From: Bacteriovorax sp. UBA1852
GTDB taxonomy: Bacteria > Bdellovibrionota > Bacteriovoracia > Bacteriovoracales > Bacteriovoracaceae
Length of the DNA: 21,873 nucleotides
Direction: 5' to 3'
Assembly: GCA_002338505.1 (NCBI GenBank)
Contig: DDIK01000017.1
Span: 1-21,873 of the forward strand
Each line of letters begins with the position of its first letter. Positions within the stretch are counted from its first letter, which is position 1. The position numbers and the translations under genes are program-made. Positions 14,070-21,845 of this stretch are shown piece after piece. The notes beneath the pieces are model-generated. The model saw only the letters and a list, made by a program, of their open reading frames with translations. It searched no databases and was not told the DNA's origin.

Positions 14070-14321
14070 CTGTTGAATTAGTTACCTTTATTAGAACTAG
14101 CCTTTCCATCTGTGGAATTAGTTACTTTTTTGAATGTAAGAGTTATGTGTCTGTTGAATTAGTTACTTTTTTATGAAGCACTGTTGCATGTCTGTGATTT
14201 TGGTGTGAAATGGTGCGGCCTGTTGAATTAGTTCCTGAAAATGCGGGTCTGTGAAAATAGTTCCTCTTTTATTTCTGCGGTTGTTTTAGTACTATTTATA
14301 TACACCTGTTGTTTTAGTAAC
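14070..14321 (-). repeat. Reverse iteron block reaching into the rep promoter
   Basis: Reverse copies (CTGTTGAATTAGTTAC) start at 14070, 14110, 14151, 14220, 14249, 14278 and 14306, with a badly decayed copy in phase at 14192. Steps are 40, 41, 41, 28, 29, 29 and 28. The copies at 14070 and 14151 are identical and the one at 14110 differs by one base. The last two (CGGTTGTTTTAGTAC and CTGTTGTTTTAGTAAC) flank TATATA at 14297-14302, so Rep bound there would block its own promoter. Confidence 0.88.
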
Positions 14322-14344
14322 AAAAATACCTCAAGGAAGTGAGT

Positions 14345-15949
14345 ATGTCAGAAGTGTTACATGAGAATGATCTAGATAGTAACCCGTTATCAATTATTAG
14401 CACTCTTCAGAGCGACGATGTAGAGAGTGAAGTAACTAAAGGCAAGTTCAAGGTTGAGTTAAACTTGGGATTGGCGTTACCTTGTGTTTTTAGACCAAGT
14501 GCTGAATATGATTTAACAAAAGAAAATAAGTCCGTTGTGAAGTTCGTTAAAGATGATGGAAGCATTGTTGTCTTAGGAGTCTCAACACAGTCAAATAATG
14601 GCCCCCTGGGAGCATTTGATAACGACGTGCTTACTGTTTTATTAACCCTTGCTTGGGAGCAGAGAGAGGGAAATCAGCATGTAGAAAAGAGTAATGGATA
14701 TAGAGTCTATTATACCTTAGCAGAAATTTGTAGAAGGTTAGGGATATCTGAGAATACAAGCTATTCTGTATCAAAGAGTATAGAAAAAATTAAGTCACAA
14801 AATTTGAACTTAAAAAACTTTATATACTCATCAAAAACAAAACAGACTGCAATGGCAAAAGAAAATACCAGATTAATTCTGAAGTCTGGAGAAACTGTTA
14901 TTGGTAGGTCGGATTCTGACTTCACTCAATATAATAAGTCATTTTGGATAGAATTTGATTCTTATATCATGAAGAATATGCAAGATGACTTCATCTCTTT
15001 GGTACATGAAAAAGATTATCTATCGCTCAAATCAGGCCCCCAGAGAAGAACGTTAGTATTTTTAAACTCTAAAAGAAGAGGGTTTGGAGATCAGTTCGTC
15101 TTTAATCTCGCAGAACTGGCTGCTATTTTAGGGATTCATGAGAGCCCTTCGAAAAGAAAGCTAATAGACAGATATCTGAAACAGCTCAAGTCTAAAATGG
15201 GAACTTTTGAGTATAAGATCGATAAGGTTAAGGGGAAGCAGATGTGGAATATTCTTATCTGCTTCACAAGAAAGGATCTTGCTCTAGAGGGCCACAAGGA
15301 TAATTTCTTTTTGGAGCTTGAAAAATTTTATTCTGAGGAATCAATGGAGAGCTTGGGAATAGAAGAAATTGATGTTTTAAATTATAAAAGAGAATTTTCG
15401 TCACAATATGAGAGAACTCATGGAATAAGAAAAATTAATCTTCTTCAAGAGGAAGTTTGTCCCGCGGAACTGGCTATCGATCTCACTTTATTTCAGGTTC
15501 TTGTGAATGATTATAAGATAACTAAAACCTTTAAGGCTTTACTGAAAGCAGTTTTTAATAATGTGAATATGGGCTCATTTGAACTACCTGATGGTTATAG
15601 GTATTTTGTAACAACGAGAAATAAAGAGAAGAGAAAAAAACACCTTCAGATGACAATTAAGCAAGAGGTTTTAAAAAGAGAGGAAAGAGTTAAAAAAGAG
15701 GCTAGGGACTTTGAAAAATCTTTTGATCTCTTTTTTAATGATGTTTTGCAGAATAATAAGACATATATGAAAAAGCTAGAGGCCCGTGCTAGCGAAAGAC
15801 TTGCTGATGATTCGAATAATCCTGTGTTTGGTCTACTTTTGCAGTCAGAGATGCAGAACATCGCAAAAGAAGACTTTTTAAATGGAGATATTCTCGATGA
15901 TAAAGACATTGGTAGAATGTCTCGGAAAGTAGAATTTGTGAGAGATTGA
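14345..15949 (+). CDS. Plasmid replication initiator protein (winged-helix Rep)
   Basis: This 534-residue protein binds the iterons and opens the origin. Two regions look like winged helices: YTLAEICRRLGISENTSYSV (about 123-142) with the helix after it, and NLAELAAILGIHES (about 255-268) followed by a basic helix. Two WH domains are the hallmark of iteron Rep proteins. The segment NNGPLGAFDNDVLTVLLTLA before the first WH resembles the replication initiator protein A group rather than RepE/Pi, but I cannot confirm that by eye. It is longer than typical Rep_3 initiators (250-400), with a charged, helical C-terminal 150 residues. The ATG at 14345 is preferred over GTG 14339 because AAGGA lies 7 bases before it. 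Iterons overlap its promoter, which suggests autorepression. Confidence 0.88.
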   Translation: MSEVLHENDLDSNPLSIISTLQSDDVESEVTKGKFKVELNLGLALPCVFRPSAEYDLTKENKSVVKFVKDDGSIVVLGVSTQSNNGPLGAFDNDVLTVLLTLAWEQREGNQHVEKSNGYRVYYTLAEICRRLGISENTSYSVSKSIEKIKSQNLNLKNFIYSSKTKQTAMAKENTRLILKSGETVIGRSDSDFTQYNKSFWIEFDSYIMKNMQDDFISLVHEKDYLSLKSGPQRRTLVFLNSKRRGFGDQFVFNLAELAAILGIHESPSKRKLIDRYLKQLKSKMGTFEYKIDKVKGKQMWNILICFTRKDLALEGHKDNFFLELEKFYSEESMESLGIEEIDVLNYKREFSSQYERTHGIRKINLLQEEVCPAELAIDLTLFQVLVNDYKITKTFKALLKAVFNNVNMGSFELPDGYRYFVTTRNKEKRKKHLQMTIKQEVLKREERVKKEARDFEKSFDLFFNDVLQNNKTYMKKLEARASERLADDSNNPVFGLLLQSEMQNIAKEDFLNGDILDDKDIGRMSRKVEFVRD

Positions 15950-15994
15950 CCAGAATATTTCTAAAGAAAGCCCAGGAAGAAAGTCCGATCTTTA

Positions 15995-16127
15995 CGACCC
16001 CTGATATAGTTGATAGATCCATAATATTTAGAGCAGCGCCTCCGATCACAATAGCGCTAAATTCTAGTTTTTTTGAGTTTAGGTATAAATCAAACTCTTT
16101 AATCACATCTTTCAAAACAGACCTCAT
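15995..16127 (-). pseudogene. Truncated nucleotidyltransferase N-terminal fragment
   Basis: Forty-four residues read like the start of a Pol-beta-type nucleotidyltransferase: an N-terminal helix (VLKDVIKEFDLYLNSKKLEF), a strand, and IGGAALNIMDL, the glycine motif that precedes the catalytic DxD. The frame then continues into unrelated sequence antisense to the end of rep, and no DxD follows in frame. In the next frame RKDRT appears where a (T/R)KDxD motif would be expected, so a frameshift plus deletion is likely. The fragment differs from the intact nucleotidyltransferase at 17979-18437, so it is a separate loss rather than a local duplication. The start is ATG 16127. Confidence is moderate because the fragment is short. 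Confidence 0.5.
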
Positions 16128-16298
16128 TCATATATTATGACATGATTTTGGGTGCAAAATAGCATCCATAAAACTCAATGGTCTTTTACATAGATTCATG
16201 TCATCTCCATTAAAACCTATTGGATCGGCAGACAAAAATTGCCACGGATACCTTTCTCATTTTGCAACTCCACATACGAAGTTTCTACATCTGAACTA

Positions 16299-17309
16299 CT
16301 AGCAACCAGCTGGGCTTCGGCAATACTTTAGATCATCACCAAAGCATATTTCACTTAAAATCTTGATTTTATCGTTAACGAACCTGTAGAATTGTTTTGT
16401 CCCCTTAAGGTGAATACGTGGAACAAGGCTAAATACATCAATTTGACCATCATGATCATAGTCATATCCAATATAATTATCCATTACTCCAAATTCTTGT
16501 ACAAGCCGCAGCTCTAGCCGATTTTCTGTGTACTTACCATTCTGGTAAACTTTACTATATCCGGAACATTGATCAACTCTTGGAGTTGCAAAGATTTTCC
16601 AAGGCTTCCCCTTCTTTTTTATATAGCTTATAGGTAGCTTTATTTTTTTAAGGAGATCTTTACAACCTTTGTCACAAGCTGTGCCTATATCTTTAATTGG
16701 AACCTCATAAAAAATATGCATAAAACTTAGGTCAGACTGAAGTTTTGAATGTAAAACTTGGCTCACAACTTTAGCTTTTGAAATATCTACAGGGAATTTT
16801 CTTCCCCATGAAAGATGGACTTTCTCAAGATTTTTACTAAGTGCTAAACCATCATGGCTATCTGATGGTAATACCTGTTTACTCATTTTAAACACTTTAG
16901 GAATATGAATGCTAAAAGGGCTTTTGAAAACAACGATATCATCACTGCTTAACTGATTGTCTTCACACTTGTTAAACTCTATGTAGTGCTTAAGATTTTC
17001 TCCATCTTTTTTCTTAACGATTGTAAGTTTCTTGAGACTGTCTTTACATACCTGATTTTTTCCATAGATAAATGACTTTACTTTTCCGCACTTATCCTTA
17101 AAAGATGAAGGACATAATATGGACAACCGGTTATTCTTTTTTTCTACTATTTTTGCGATATATATATCGCCAGTTCTATCATAATCTGTTTCGGTGTGCA
17201 TCCAATTTTGGTCATTCGCCCATGTTGAAACCCAACTAAGTTCACAATTCGCCATTACGTAAGAAGATAAAAATTGACTCAGCAAAAAAAATATAACAAT
17301 TCTTTTCAT
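16299..17309 (-). CDS. Exported protein with EF-hand-like loop, function unknown
   Basis: This 336-residue protein has a clean signal peptide (1-20, cleavage after VMA). The mature chain has about ten cysteines, spaced for disulfides. Near the C terminus DYDHDGQID (about 283-291) matches the DxDxDG calcium-binding loop of EF-hand or dockerin-type repeats. The sequence ends CRSPAGC. No catalytic motif or family is recognised. GAGGTG lies about 6 bases before the ATG at 17309, so the gene has its own ribosome site and probably its own promoter in the 157-base gap upstream (17310-17466). On the same strand it is flanked by a small truncated ORF upstream and a nucleotidyltransferase fragment downstream, so it may be an insertion between them. 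Likely location is the periplasm or outside the cell. Confidence 0.7.
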   Translation of the reverse strand: MKRIVIFFLLSQFLSSYVMANCELSWVSTWANDQNWMHTETDYDRTGDIYIAKIVEKKNNRLSILCPSSFKDKCGKVKSFIYGKNQVCKDSLKKLTIVKKKDGENLKHYIEFNKCEDNQLSSDDIVVFKSPFSIHIPKVFKMSKQVLPSDSHDGLALSKNLEKVHLSWGRKFPVDISKAKVVSQVLHSKLQSDLSFMHIFYEVPIKDIGTACDKGCKDLLKKIKLPISYIKKKGKPWKIFATPRVDQCSGYSKVYQNGKYTENRLELRLVQEFGVMDNYIGYDYDHDGQIDVFSLVPRIHLKGTKQFYRFVNDKIKILSEICFGDDLKYCRSPAGC

Positions 17310-17466
17310 TATAACACCTCTCTAAAGCTGTACTTTTGAAAACAGTAACACCTAACTTTTCGGAGATCATAATGAAATCTACATATATTTTTCTTTCTTT
17401 TGGTTTTCTATAGATTGATTAATATACAACAGAATTCTTTAGACTTTACATTGCTACAAAATATGC

Positions 17467-17685
17467 TCAGAAGCCAACCTCATTCGCTACCTGATTAGCA
17501 TTCTCAGCACCATTCATGATACATGTGATGATCTCGGCTCTCCAATTAGCTCCAGAGATCATTCTATTGCGATACTGAAGGTTAATCGAGACTAGCTCAT
17601 CAGCTGTTAAAACATCATCTTCTCGTATTCTAGTGTTTCCTTCAGGAACTAATATATTGATTGCCTTTAAATGTTGACTAACCAA
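17467..17685 (-). pseudogene. Small ORF, probable truncated winged-helix regulator fragment
   Basis: This is a 72-codon ORF starting at TTG with no good ribosome site and a stop four codons upstream in frame. The last 30 residues (NWRAEIITCIMNGAENANQV then ANEVGF) read like the first two helices of a winged HTH, ending exactly where the recognition helix should follow. The front (NTRIREDDVLTADELVSINL) is well-formed coding sequence with conserved-looking acidic residues. Both ends look cut, so I call it a fragment, not a gene. It may be the regulatory partner of the broken nucleotidyltransferase at 15995-16127. It could also be a real small protein. Confidence 0.4.
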
Positions 17686-17733
17686 GTACTCAACTTAAAC
17701 TAAGTGATTGGGCTTCAAATATTCAGTTTAAGC

Positions 17734-17982
17734 TTATTCTATCAAATAGTTTTGCATAAGTTGTCGAATTTTCTTCTGGTATTTAACGCCTTCATTTTCA
17801 CACTTTCTCTTAAAAGCTTCTAGCAAAAAATTATCAACTCTCATAGAGATTAGCTTGTTTTCTTTTATACTTTCGAGCTTAGACTGTCTAAAGTCCTCTA
17901 AAAACTTTGAAATCTGAGTAGGGGATAGATCCTTTCCTGTTTCAAGGTCTTCCTCTTTAAAATACTGAACAGGTCTTTTCAT
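17734..17982 (-). CDS. Ribbon-helix-helix (CopG/BrnA-like) protein, probable antitoxin
   Basis: In this 82-residue protein the C-terminal half has the RHH pattern: strand KLISMRV (about 43-49), helix NFLLEAFKRKCENEG (about 51-65) and helix KYQKKIRQLMQNYL (about 67-80). The N-terminal 40 residues are acidic and flexible, as in antitoxins that wrap their toxin. It starts inside the stop of the upstream nucleotidyltransferase gene (ATGA), so both are made from one message. In known TA systems such RHH proteins repress their own promoter; any operator would lie upstream of 18437. A paired toxin with DNA-binding antitoxin is the simplest reading. Confidence 0.75.
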   Translation of the reverse strand: MKRPVQYFKEEDLETGKDLSPTQISKFLEDFRQSKLESIKENKLISMRVDNFLLEAFKRKCENEGVKYQKKIRQLMQNYLIE

Positions 17983-18437
17983 AGCTTCTCCAGTGCATCG
18001 ATATCAACTAAATCTTGTTCTCGACCAGATAACTTCTTCATTTTTATAAGATCTTTCTTATTGATAACTTTTACATCAAATCCTTTGATTCTCTTATTGA
18101 TAGTTTTTTGGTTATTGAGTGACGTTGTTATTATAATATCAATTTGCTCACTAGGGTCCGATGGGTTAATAAAATTCCATGCTATCATATTCTTATTTCT
18201 AATAAACTCATCTTTAAATTCATAAATATCTTTTGCTTTAACTGGGATTCTGGAAATCAAGCCAATCTCATTTAAAGCTTTTTCGCAATTGCTTAAGCTT
18301 TCTATTGACCACTTAATGATAAAGTCGATATCCATTGTACCTCTAATTGCCCCATGAAGATTGACAGCATGTCCACCAACAATGGCGTAGGGGATATTGT
18401 ATTTTTCAAAAACTCTACATACTTTTACTATAAACAT
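17979..18437 (-). CDS. Nucleotidyltransferase-fold protein, candidate toxin partner
   Basis: This 152-residue protein has the Pol-beta nucleotidyltransferase core: IVGGHAVNLHG (19-29) followed by TMDIDF with Asp36 and Asp38, then a third acidic residue in EQIDIII (Asp100). All three putative metal ligands are present, so it could be active, transferring a nucleotide to RNA or protein. Related folds occur in AbiEii, MenT and MNT toxin or antitoxin proteins; I cannot assign which. The gene precedes and overlaps the RHH gene, giving the order toxin-like then antitoxin-like. The ATG at 18437 has no ribosome site and lies 6 bases after an extended -10-like box (TGGTAAAAT), which suggests a leaderless transcript. 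It may be a stand-alone enzyme. Confidence 0.72.
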   Translation of the reverse strand: MFIVKVCRVFEKYNIPYAIVGGHAVNLHGAIRGTMDIDFIIKWSIESLSNCEKALNEIGLISRIPVKAKDIYEFKDEFIRNKNMIAWNFINPSDPSEQIDIIITTSLNNQKTINKRIKGFDVKVINKKDLIKMKKLSGREQDLVDIDALEKL

Positions 18438-18830
18438 GTCTATATTTTACCACAGGCTTTGTTTTTTTTGTATATATATTTGTATATGTCTTTACCCATG
18501 TAATATAGGTTTTATCGGGGAGCGATATAAGATCTATATAAAAACAGCTAGATAGGTCATTTCTAGATGACTTTGATTGAAAATGGATGATCCACGATAA
18601 ACAGAGTTGAACGAATGAGAACTATGGGGTTTGATTGAATTACCCTTGTCTTAATTAGGAACTTCTACGCTCTAAGGTAATTTAAATTGAACAGTTGAGG
18701 TGACCTTTAACCTCTTTTTCACCAAGAATTATTGTTAGCATAATGAAATTAAATGATAATTTCCCGTGTAAATACAGCTATGCCTCTCGTTCTAAAGAAC
18801 GAGTAAAATTGAAAACATTTAGATGAGCCT
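18438..18830. other. Gene-free gap between the TA-like pair and the transposase
   Basis: These 393 bases hold no ORF worth calling. At the left is the probable promoter of the nucleotidyltransferase gene, in a run of ATATA-type repeats (about 18468-18490). In the middle a weak plus-strand hairpin GAGGT/ACCTC (18697-18714) is followed by five Ts, a possible minor terminator. Toward the right lies the 18-bp hairpin listed separately. The right end of an IS91-type element, from which rolling-circle transposition starts, should lie in this gap, but I cannot fix its exact boundary. Confidence 0.5.
18786..18803. repeat. 18-bp hairpin downstream of the transposase, candidate part of oriIS
   Basis: CTCGTTCT and AGAACGAG form a perfect 8-bp stem with a 2-base loop, 28 bases after the transposase stop. 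No T-run follows on either strand, so it is a poor terminator. IS91-type ends carry subterminal hairpins on the 3' side of the transposase, and the stem contains GAAC/GTTC, a tetranucleotide used as IS91 target. Confidence 0.4.
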
Positions 18831-19991
18831 TTAAGAAGAATTATAAAAACTGCTAAGAGGGATAATTTTTAATCTCTCATGTCCTTCACAGATAGGGCAG
18901 TTAAATACTTTTTCATAAATAAAAGTATAAGGCTCTTCTTTTGGTATTGTTACAATCTCAGCAATTAACTTAGCCTTCTCTTTTAGAAAGCTTCTTGCTA
19001 GCTCAATGTTAACTTTCTTAAATCTGCTTCCTAGGATTCCATAGTGACGTATTCTAACAAATCCTCTAGGTAATACATGCAGTAAAAATCTTCTCATAAA
19101 CTCAACAACATCAAGAACCATTACTTTCTTTTTATTATTGTCTGCATAATCACGAATGATAAAATGAACTTTACCATTTTCAAGCTTCTTTACTCTGTAA
19201 TTAGAAATAGCTATTCGATGAGTGTAATTACCTAAGTAATTCAGCACTTGTTTTGGGCCTGCAAAAGACTTCTTAATATAAACGACCCATTTCTTCTTTG
19301 TCGTGCTTATTAAAAGCCACTTAAAGGTTTTCTCATGCTGTAGATCTTCACATCGTCCATGAAACTCTAGATTCCCGTTCTGGTACTCCTTCTCAAGGAA
19401 GGATAGGTACTTCCCTCTAAATACAAGACTTAGAACTTTAATTGGAAGTAAAAACTTTTTCTTGATTTTAACCCAAGTTTTCTTTTCTTCATTAATTCCT
19501 CCACTTGGTATTACAACGTGAATATGAGGATGCTCTACTAGGCTTTGTCCCCAGGTATGCAAGATAGAAAAAAAGCCAATCTTTGCTCCAAGATACTTAG
19601 GATTCTCTGCGACCTCTTTTAAAGTTTCTGATACCGCTCTAAATAGTAATTCATAGCAAACTCTTTTATTTTGCAGGATTAATGGATTTAACTCATGTGG
19701 AAGAGTGAAGACAGCATGAAAATAATCAACAGGAATAAGCTCTTCTATTCTTTTTTGTACCCACTTTTCTTTCTTTGAAAACTGGCATTTTGGACAATGT
19801 CTGTTCCTGCAAGAGTTGTAACTCTGATCTTTATAGTCACACTTATTACATTCCGAAAGATGTCCTCCTAAAGCTTCTGTTCTACAATTTACTATTGCAT
19901 TAACAACTTTCCACTGCTCTTTTGAAATACCTGTCAATAAATGAGAATACTCCCTAAAAATGTCTGCGACCTCAATATTTGGACGATACAT
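18831..19991 (-). CDS. IS91-family HUH (Y2) transposase
   Basis: A 386-residue rolling-circle transposase. An N-terminal zinc-binding region has C36, C48, C51, C61, C66 and C69 (HLSECNKCDY and SCRNRHCPKC). The metal-binding HUH motif HPHIHV is at 154-159. The catalytic tyrosines are in YLGNYTHR (Tyr252 and Tyr256), spaced as in Y2 enzymes of the IS91 group, whereas ISCR types usually keep one. A last CPIC (365-368) follows. Length agrees with the family and no frameshift is seen, so it appears intact. The ATG has TGAGG 5 bases upstream, 2 bases after the stop of the tyrosine recombinase gene, so both are expressed together. The mechanism would nick the 3'-side end and transfer one strand, often moving neighbouring DNA. 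Confidence 0.93.
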   Translation of the reverse strand: MYRPNIEVADIFREYSHLLTGISKEQWKVVNAIVNCRTEALGGHLSECNKCDYKDQSYNSCRNRHCPKCQFSKKEKWVQKRIEELIPVDYFHAVFTLPHELNPLILQNKRVCYELLFRAVSETLKEVAENPKYLGAKIGFFSILHTWGQSLVEHPHIHVVIPSGGINEEKKTWVKIKKKFLLPIKVLSLVFRGKYLSFLEKEYQNGNLEFHGRCEDLQHEKTFKWLLISTTKKKWVVYIKKSFAGPKQVLNYLGNYTHRIAISNYRVKKLENGKVHFIIRDYADNNKKKVMVLDVVEFMRRFLLHVLPRGFVRIRHYGILGSRFKKVNIELARSFLKEKAKLIAEIVTIPKEEPYTFIYEKVFNCPICEGHERLKIIPLSSFYNSS

Positions 19992-19993
19992 AA

Positions 19994-20848
19994 CTACCTC
20001 AGGAGGTCTTTTTCTATACTATCAAGAGGGGACTTAATGTTGGCCTTATTATAATCAACGAGATGGGTATAAATAGCAGTACTATCAATTCTATCGTGTC
20101 CTAGGAATAACTGAATATACCTAAGATTTAGTCCATCTTCTAGAGAATGAGTTGCATATGAATGTCTTAAAGTATGAACAGATACTTTTTTCTTAATTCC
20201 TGCTCGTTCCGCCGCAGAATCTAAAATCTCATTTAGAGTTTTTGGATTATATACCTTTCGTGGGTGATTGCTTGGAAATAAAAGATGTCTTCTATTGATC
20301 TCAACTTCTTGCCAGTACTTTCTCAAGTATCTTAGAAACAATGGTGACAGTGGAACAAAGCGATCCTTTCTCCCCTTTGAACATCTAATTTTAATAAGCA
20401 TTCTATCGCTATCAATATCTGACGACTTTAGAGTCATTACTTCTGACTTTCTAAGCCCACATGAGTAGATTCCCATGAACATTGCTCTATGTTTAATATT
20501 TTCAATAGCGTTTAAGATCTTAATGACATCATTTTTTGAAAGGACATCTGGAAGTTTTCTATACCTCTTAACAAAGGTGAAGTCTTTTTCATCAAATCTC
20601 TTCTGAATTACGTGATTAAAGAAGAATCTAATAGCAGCAACTTGTGCATTTACTGTAGCAGGGGCTCTTTTTTGATTATTTATCAAATGAAGTTTAAACT
20701 TCTTTGCATGGTTGATCGTGAGTCTCGCTGGAGAGACTTTTGAAAAGGTGATGAACTTTCTAATCGTTGTTGCATATGACTTCTCTGTAGATTGACTAAA
20801 GCCTCGTGCACGTATTTCATCAATTAATTTGTCATGATAATAACCCAT
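19994..20848 (-). CDS. Tyrosine recombinase/integrase coupled to the IS91 transposase
   Basis: This 284-residue protein has the full tyrosine-recombinase catalytic set: Arg133 in GLRKSEV, Lys158 in CSKGRK, His225 and Arg228 in HTLRHSYATH, His251 in LGHDRID and Tyr260 in STAIYTH. The N-terminal SAM-like DNA-binding domain is at about 5-85. It resembles XerD and the integrases found next to some IS91-type transposases. AGGAGA lies 7 bases before the ATG. The stop is 2 bases before the transposase start. In IS91 relatives such a gene is a recurrent companion of unknown need; it may resolve transposition intermediates. It appears intact. Confidence 0.9.
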   Translation of the reverse strand: MGYYHDKLIDEIRARGFSQSTEKSYATTIRKFITFSKVSPARLTINHAKKFKLHLINNQKRAPATVNAQVAAIRFFFNHVIQKRFDEKDFTFVKRYRKLPDVLSKNDVIKILNAIENIKHRAMFMGIYSCGLRKSEVMTLKSSDIDSDRMLIKIRCSKGRKDRFVPLSPLFLRYLRKYWQEVEINRRHLLFPSNHPRKVYNPKTLNEILDSAAERAGIKKKVSVHTLRHSYATHSLEDGLNLRYIQLFLGHDRIDSTAIYTHLVDYNKANIKSPLDSIEKDLLR

Positions 20849-20912
20849 CTTAAATTCTCCTGGTTAGGGTTTAAAATGGGAAAATATGACTATAAGTACT
20901 TATTGGAAATGA

Positions 20913-21845
20913 TTAAGATGCTTCTTTTAAGAATCCAAGAGAATTAATAGGTGAGTCCTCAAAACGATTCCTTCTCTTGTTGTATTCCTCTGTCGTCTTA
21001 ACGGAGCTATGTCCTACATCTTTTGATACTTTGACAATATTAGCACCATTTTGGAGCGCTGAGCCGATATAAGTCGCTCTTGCAGAGTGAGGAGAGACTC
21101 TTTTATTAATTCCTGCTAATTTACAGTACTTAATGAATATATAGTCAATTGACTTCGGTCTGATGGGTTTTACGAGATTCGCATTTTTCTTTGATGGGTT
21201 TTTGCTCGGTTGAAAAATCCAGTCTTGAGGGTGAATTTCACGACCGCCATTTTTCATATGAGTTATATAATCATCTAAAGCTTCAGAGCACTGCTTTGGT
21301 AAAAATTTTATAAGAGTCTTTCCGCCTTTAGCATTTACTGTAATTGTCATTTCACCATTAATCTCTTTATAGTCTTTAAGTTTAAGATCGATGAGTTCAG
21401 ATTTTCTTATTCCAGTTGAGAAAAACAATAAAACAATTGCTTTGTGTAGAGGAGATGCTTTTTCTTGTATGATTTCTAGAACCTTAATGACTTCTTCATC
21501 ACTCAAGTCATTTGTTTCAGTTTTCACTGTTTGCTTTGGTTTTTTTACACTATCACAAGGGTTATAAGTCATATGATTTTTTTCAATTAAAAAACGATAA
21601 AAAGTTGAAAGGGTAGATATCTTTCTATTAATGCTTTTGGGTGCATATTGATTTTTTGTTAACCAGTCTTTGTAAGCGATGACATGTAGCTTATGAACTT
21701 CCGCTGTTGTTAATCTTTTAAAGTTTGATGATATGAACTCAAAAAAGCTTTTTAAATCATTTCGATATGATTCTCTTGTATGCGCAGATTCAAAATTTTG
21801 AAAAAACTCAAATTCGAGTTTTTTTGTGTGATCTGAATTATTCAA
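20913..21845 (-). CDS. Second tyrosine recombinase (XerC/XerD-like)
   Basis: This 310-residue protein has Arg147 (GIRKSEL), Lys173 (NAKGGK), His253 and Arg256 (SPHSARATY), His279 (VGHSSVKTT) and Tyr288 (TEEYNKR), so all catalytic residues are present. The core-binding domain spans about 10-100. It shares little with the first recombinase beyond the family motifs, so it is not a duplicate. The start is TTG 21845, the only start after an in-frame TAA at about 21858; GGGGG 3 bases before it is a poor ribosome site, and the gene may be truncated or use an unusual start. The 64-base gap to the next gene shows nothing I recognise. Possible roles are plasmid multimer resolution or mobilisation of the element. 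Confidence 0.85.
   Translation of the reverse strand: MNNSDHTKKLEFEFFQNFESAHTRESYRNDLKSFFEFISSNFKRLTTAEVHKLHVIAYKDWLTKNQYAPKSINRKISTLSTFYRFLIEKNHMTYNPCDSVKKPKQTVKTETNDLSDEEVIKVLEIIQEKASPLHKAIVLLFFSTGIRKSELIDLKLKDYKEINGEMTITVNAKGGKTLIKFLPKQCSEALDDYITHMKNGGREIHPQDWIFQPSKNPSKKNANLVKPIRPKSIDYIFIKYCKLAGINKRVSPHSARATYIGSALQNGANIVKVSKDVGHSSVKTTEEYNKRRNRFEDSPINSLGFLKEAS

Larger units (their letters stand above)
13809..14344. other. Plasmid replication origin (iteron-type oriV)
   Basis: This roughly 510-base gap between the membrane-protein gene and rep, plus the end of the former, holds at least 15 copies of a 16-bp repeat (consensus GTAACTAATTCAACAG), an AT-rich stretch and the rep promoter. The left block reads forward, the right block reads reverse, and they meet around 14045-14069. 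This is the standard content of an iteron-controlled origin whose initiator is encoded next to it. I found no obvious DnaA box (TTATNCACA). Confidence 0.9.

Noticed and set aside
13912..14321. Regularly spaced 16-bp repeats looked at as a CRISPR array.
   Set aside because: Repeats are too short, occur in both orientations, have unequal spacers and sit directly before a rep gene; they are iterons.
15789..15994. Continuation of the nucleotidyltransferase fragment antisense to the rep 3' end.
   Set aside because: The translation loses resemblance to the family after GGAALNIMDL; the open frame here is a shadow of rep.
15946..16140. Plus-strand ORF after rep.
   Set aside because: No ribosome site, low-complexity translation, and antisense to a more convincing nucleotidyltransferase remnant.
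16150..16167. GGGTGC/GCATCC weak stem between rep and the exported gene.
   Set aside because: Six base pairs with one wobble and no T-run on either strand; not a convincing terminator.
18697..18719. GAGGT/ACCTC hairpin with a short T-run.
   Set aside because: Only a 5-bp stem with an 8-base loop and no plus-strand gene upstream to terminate; mentioned only as part of the gap.
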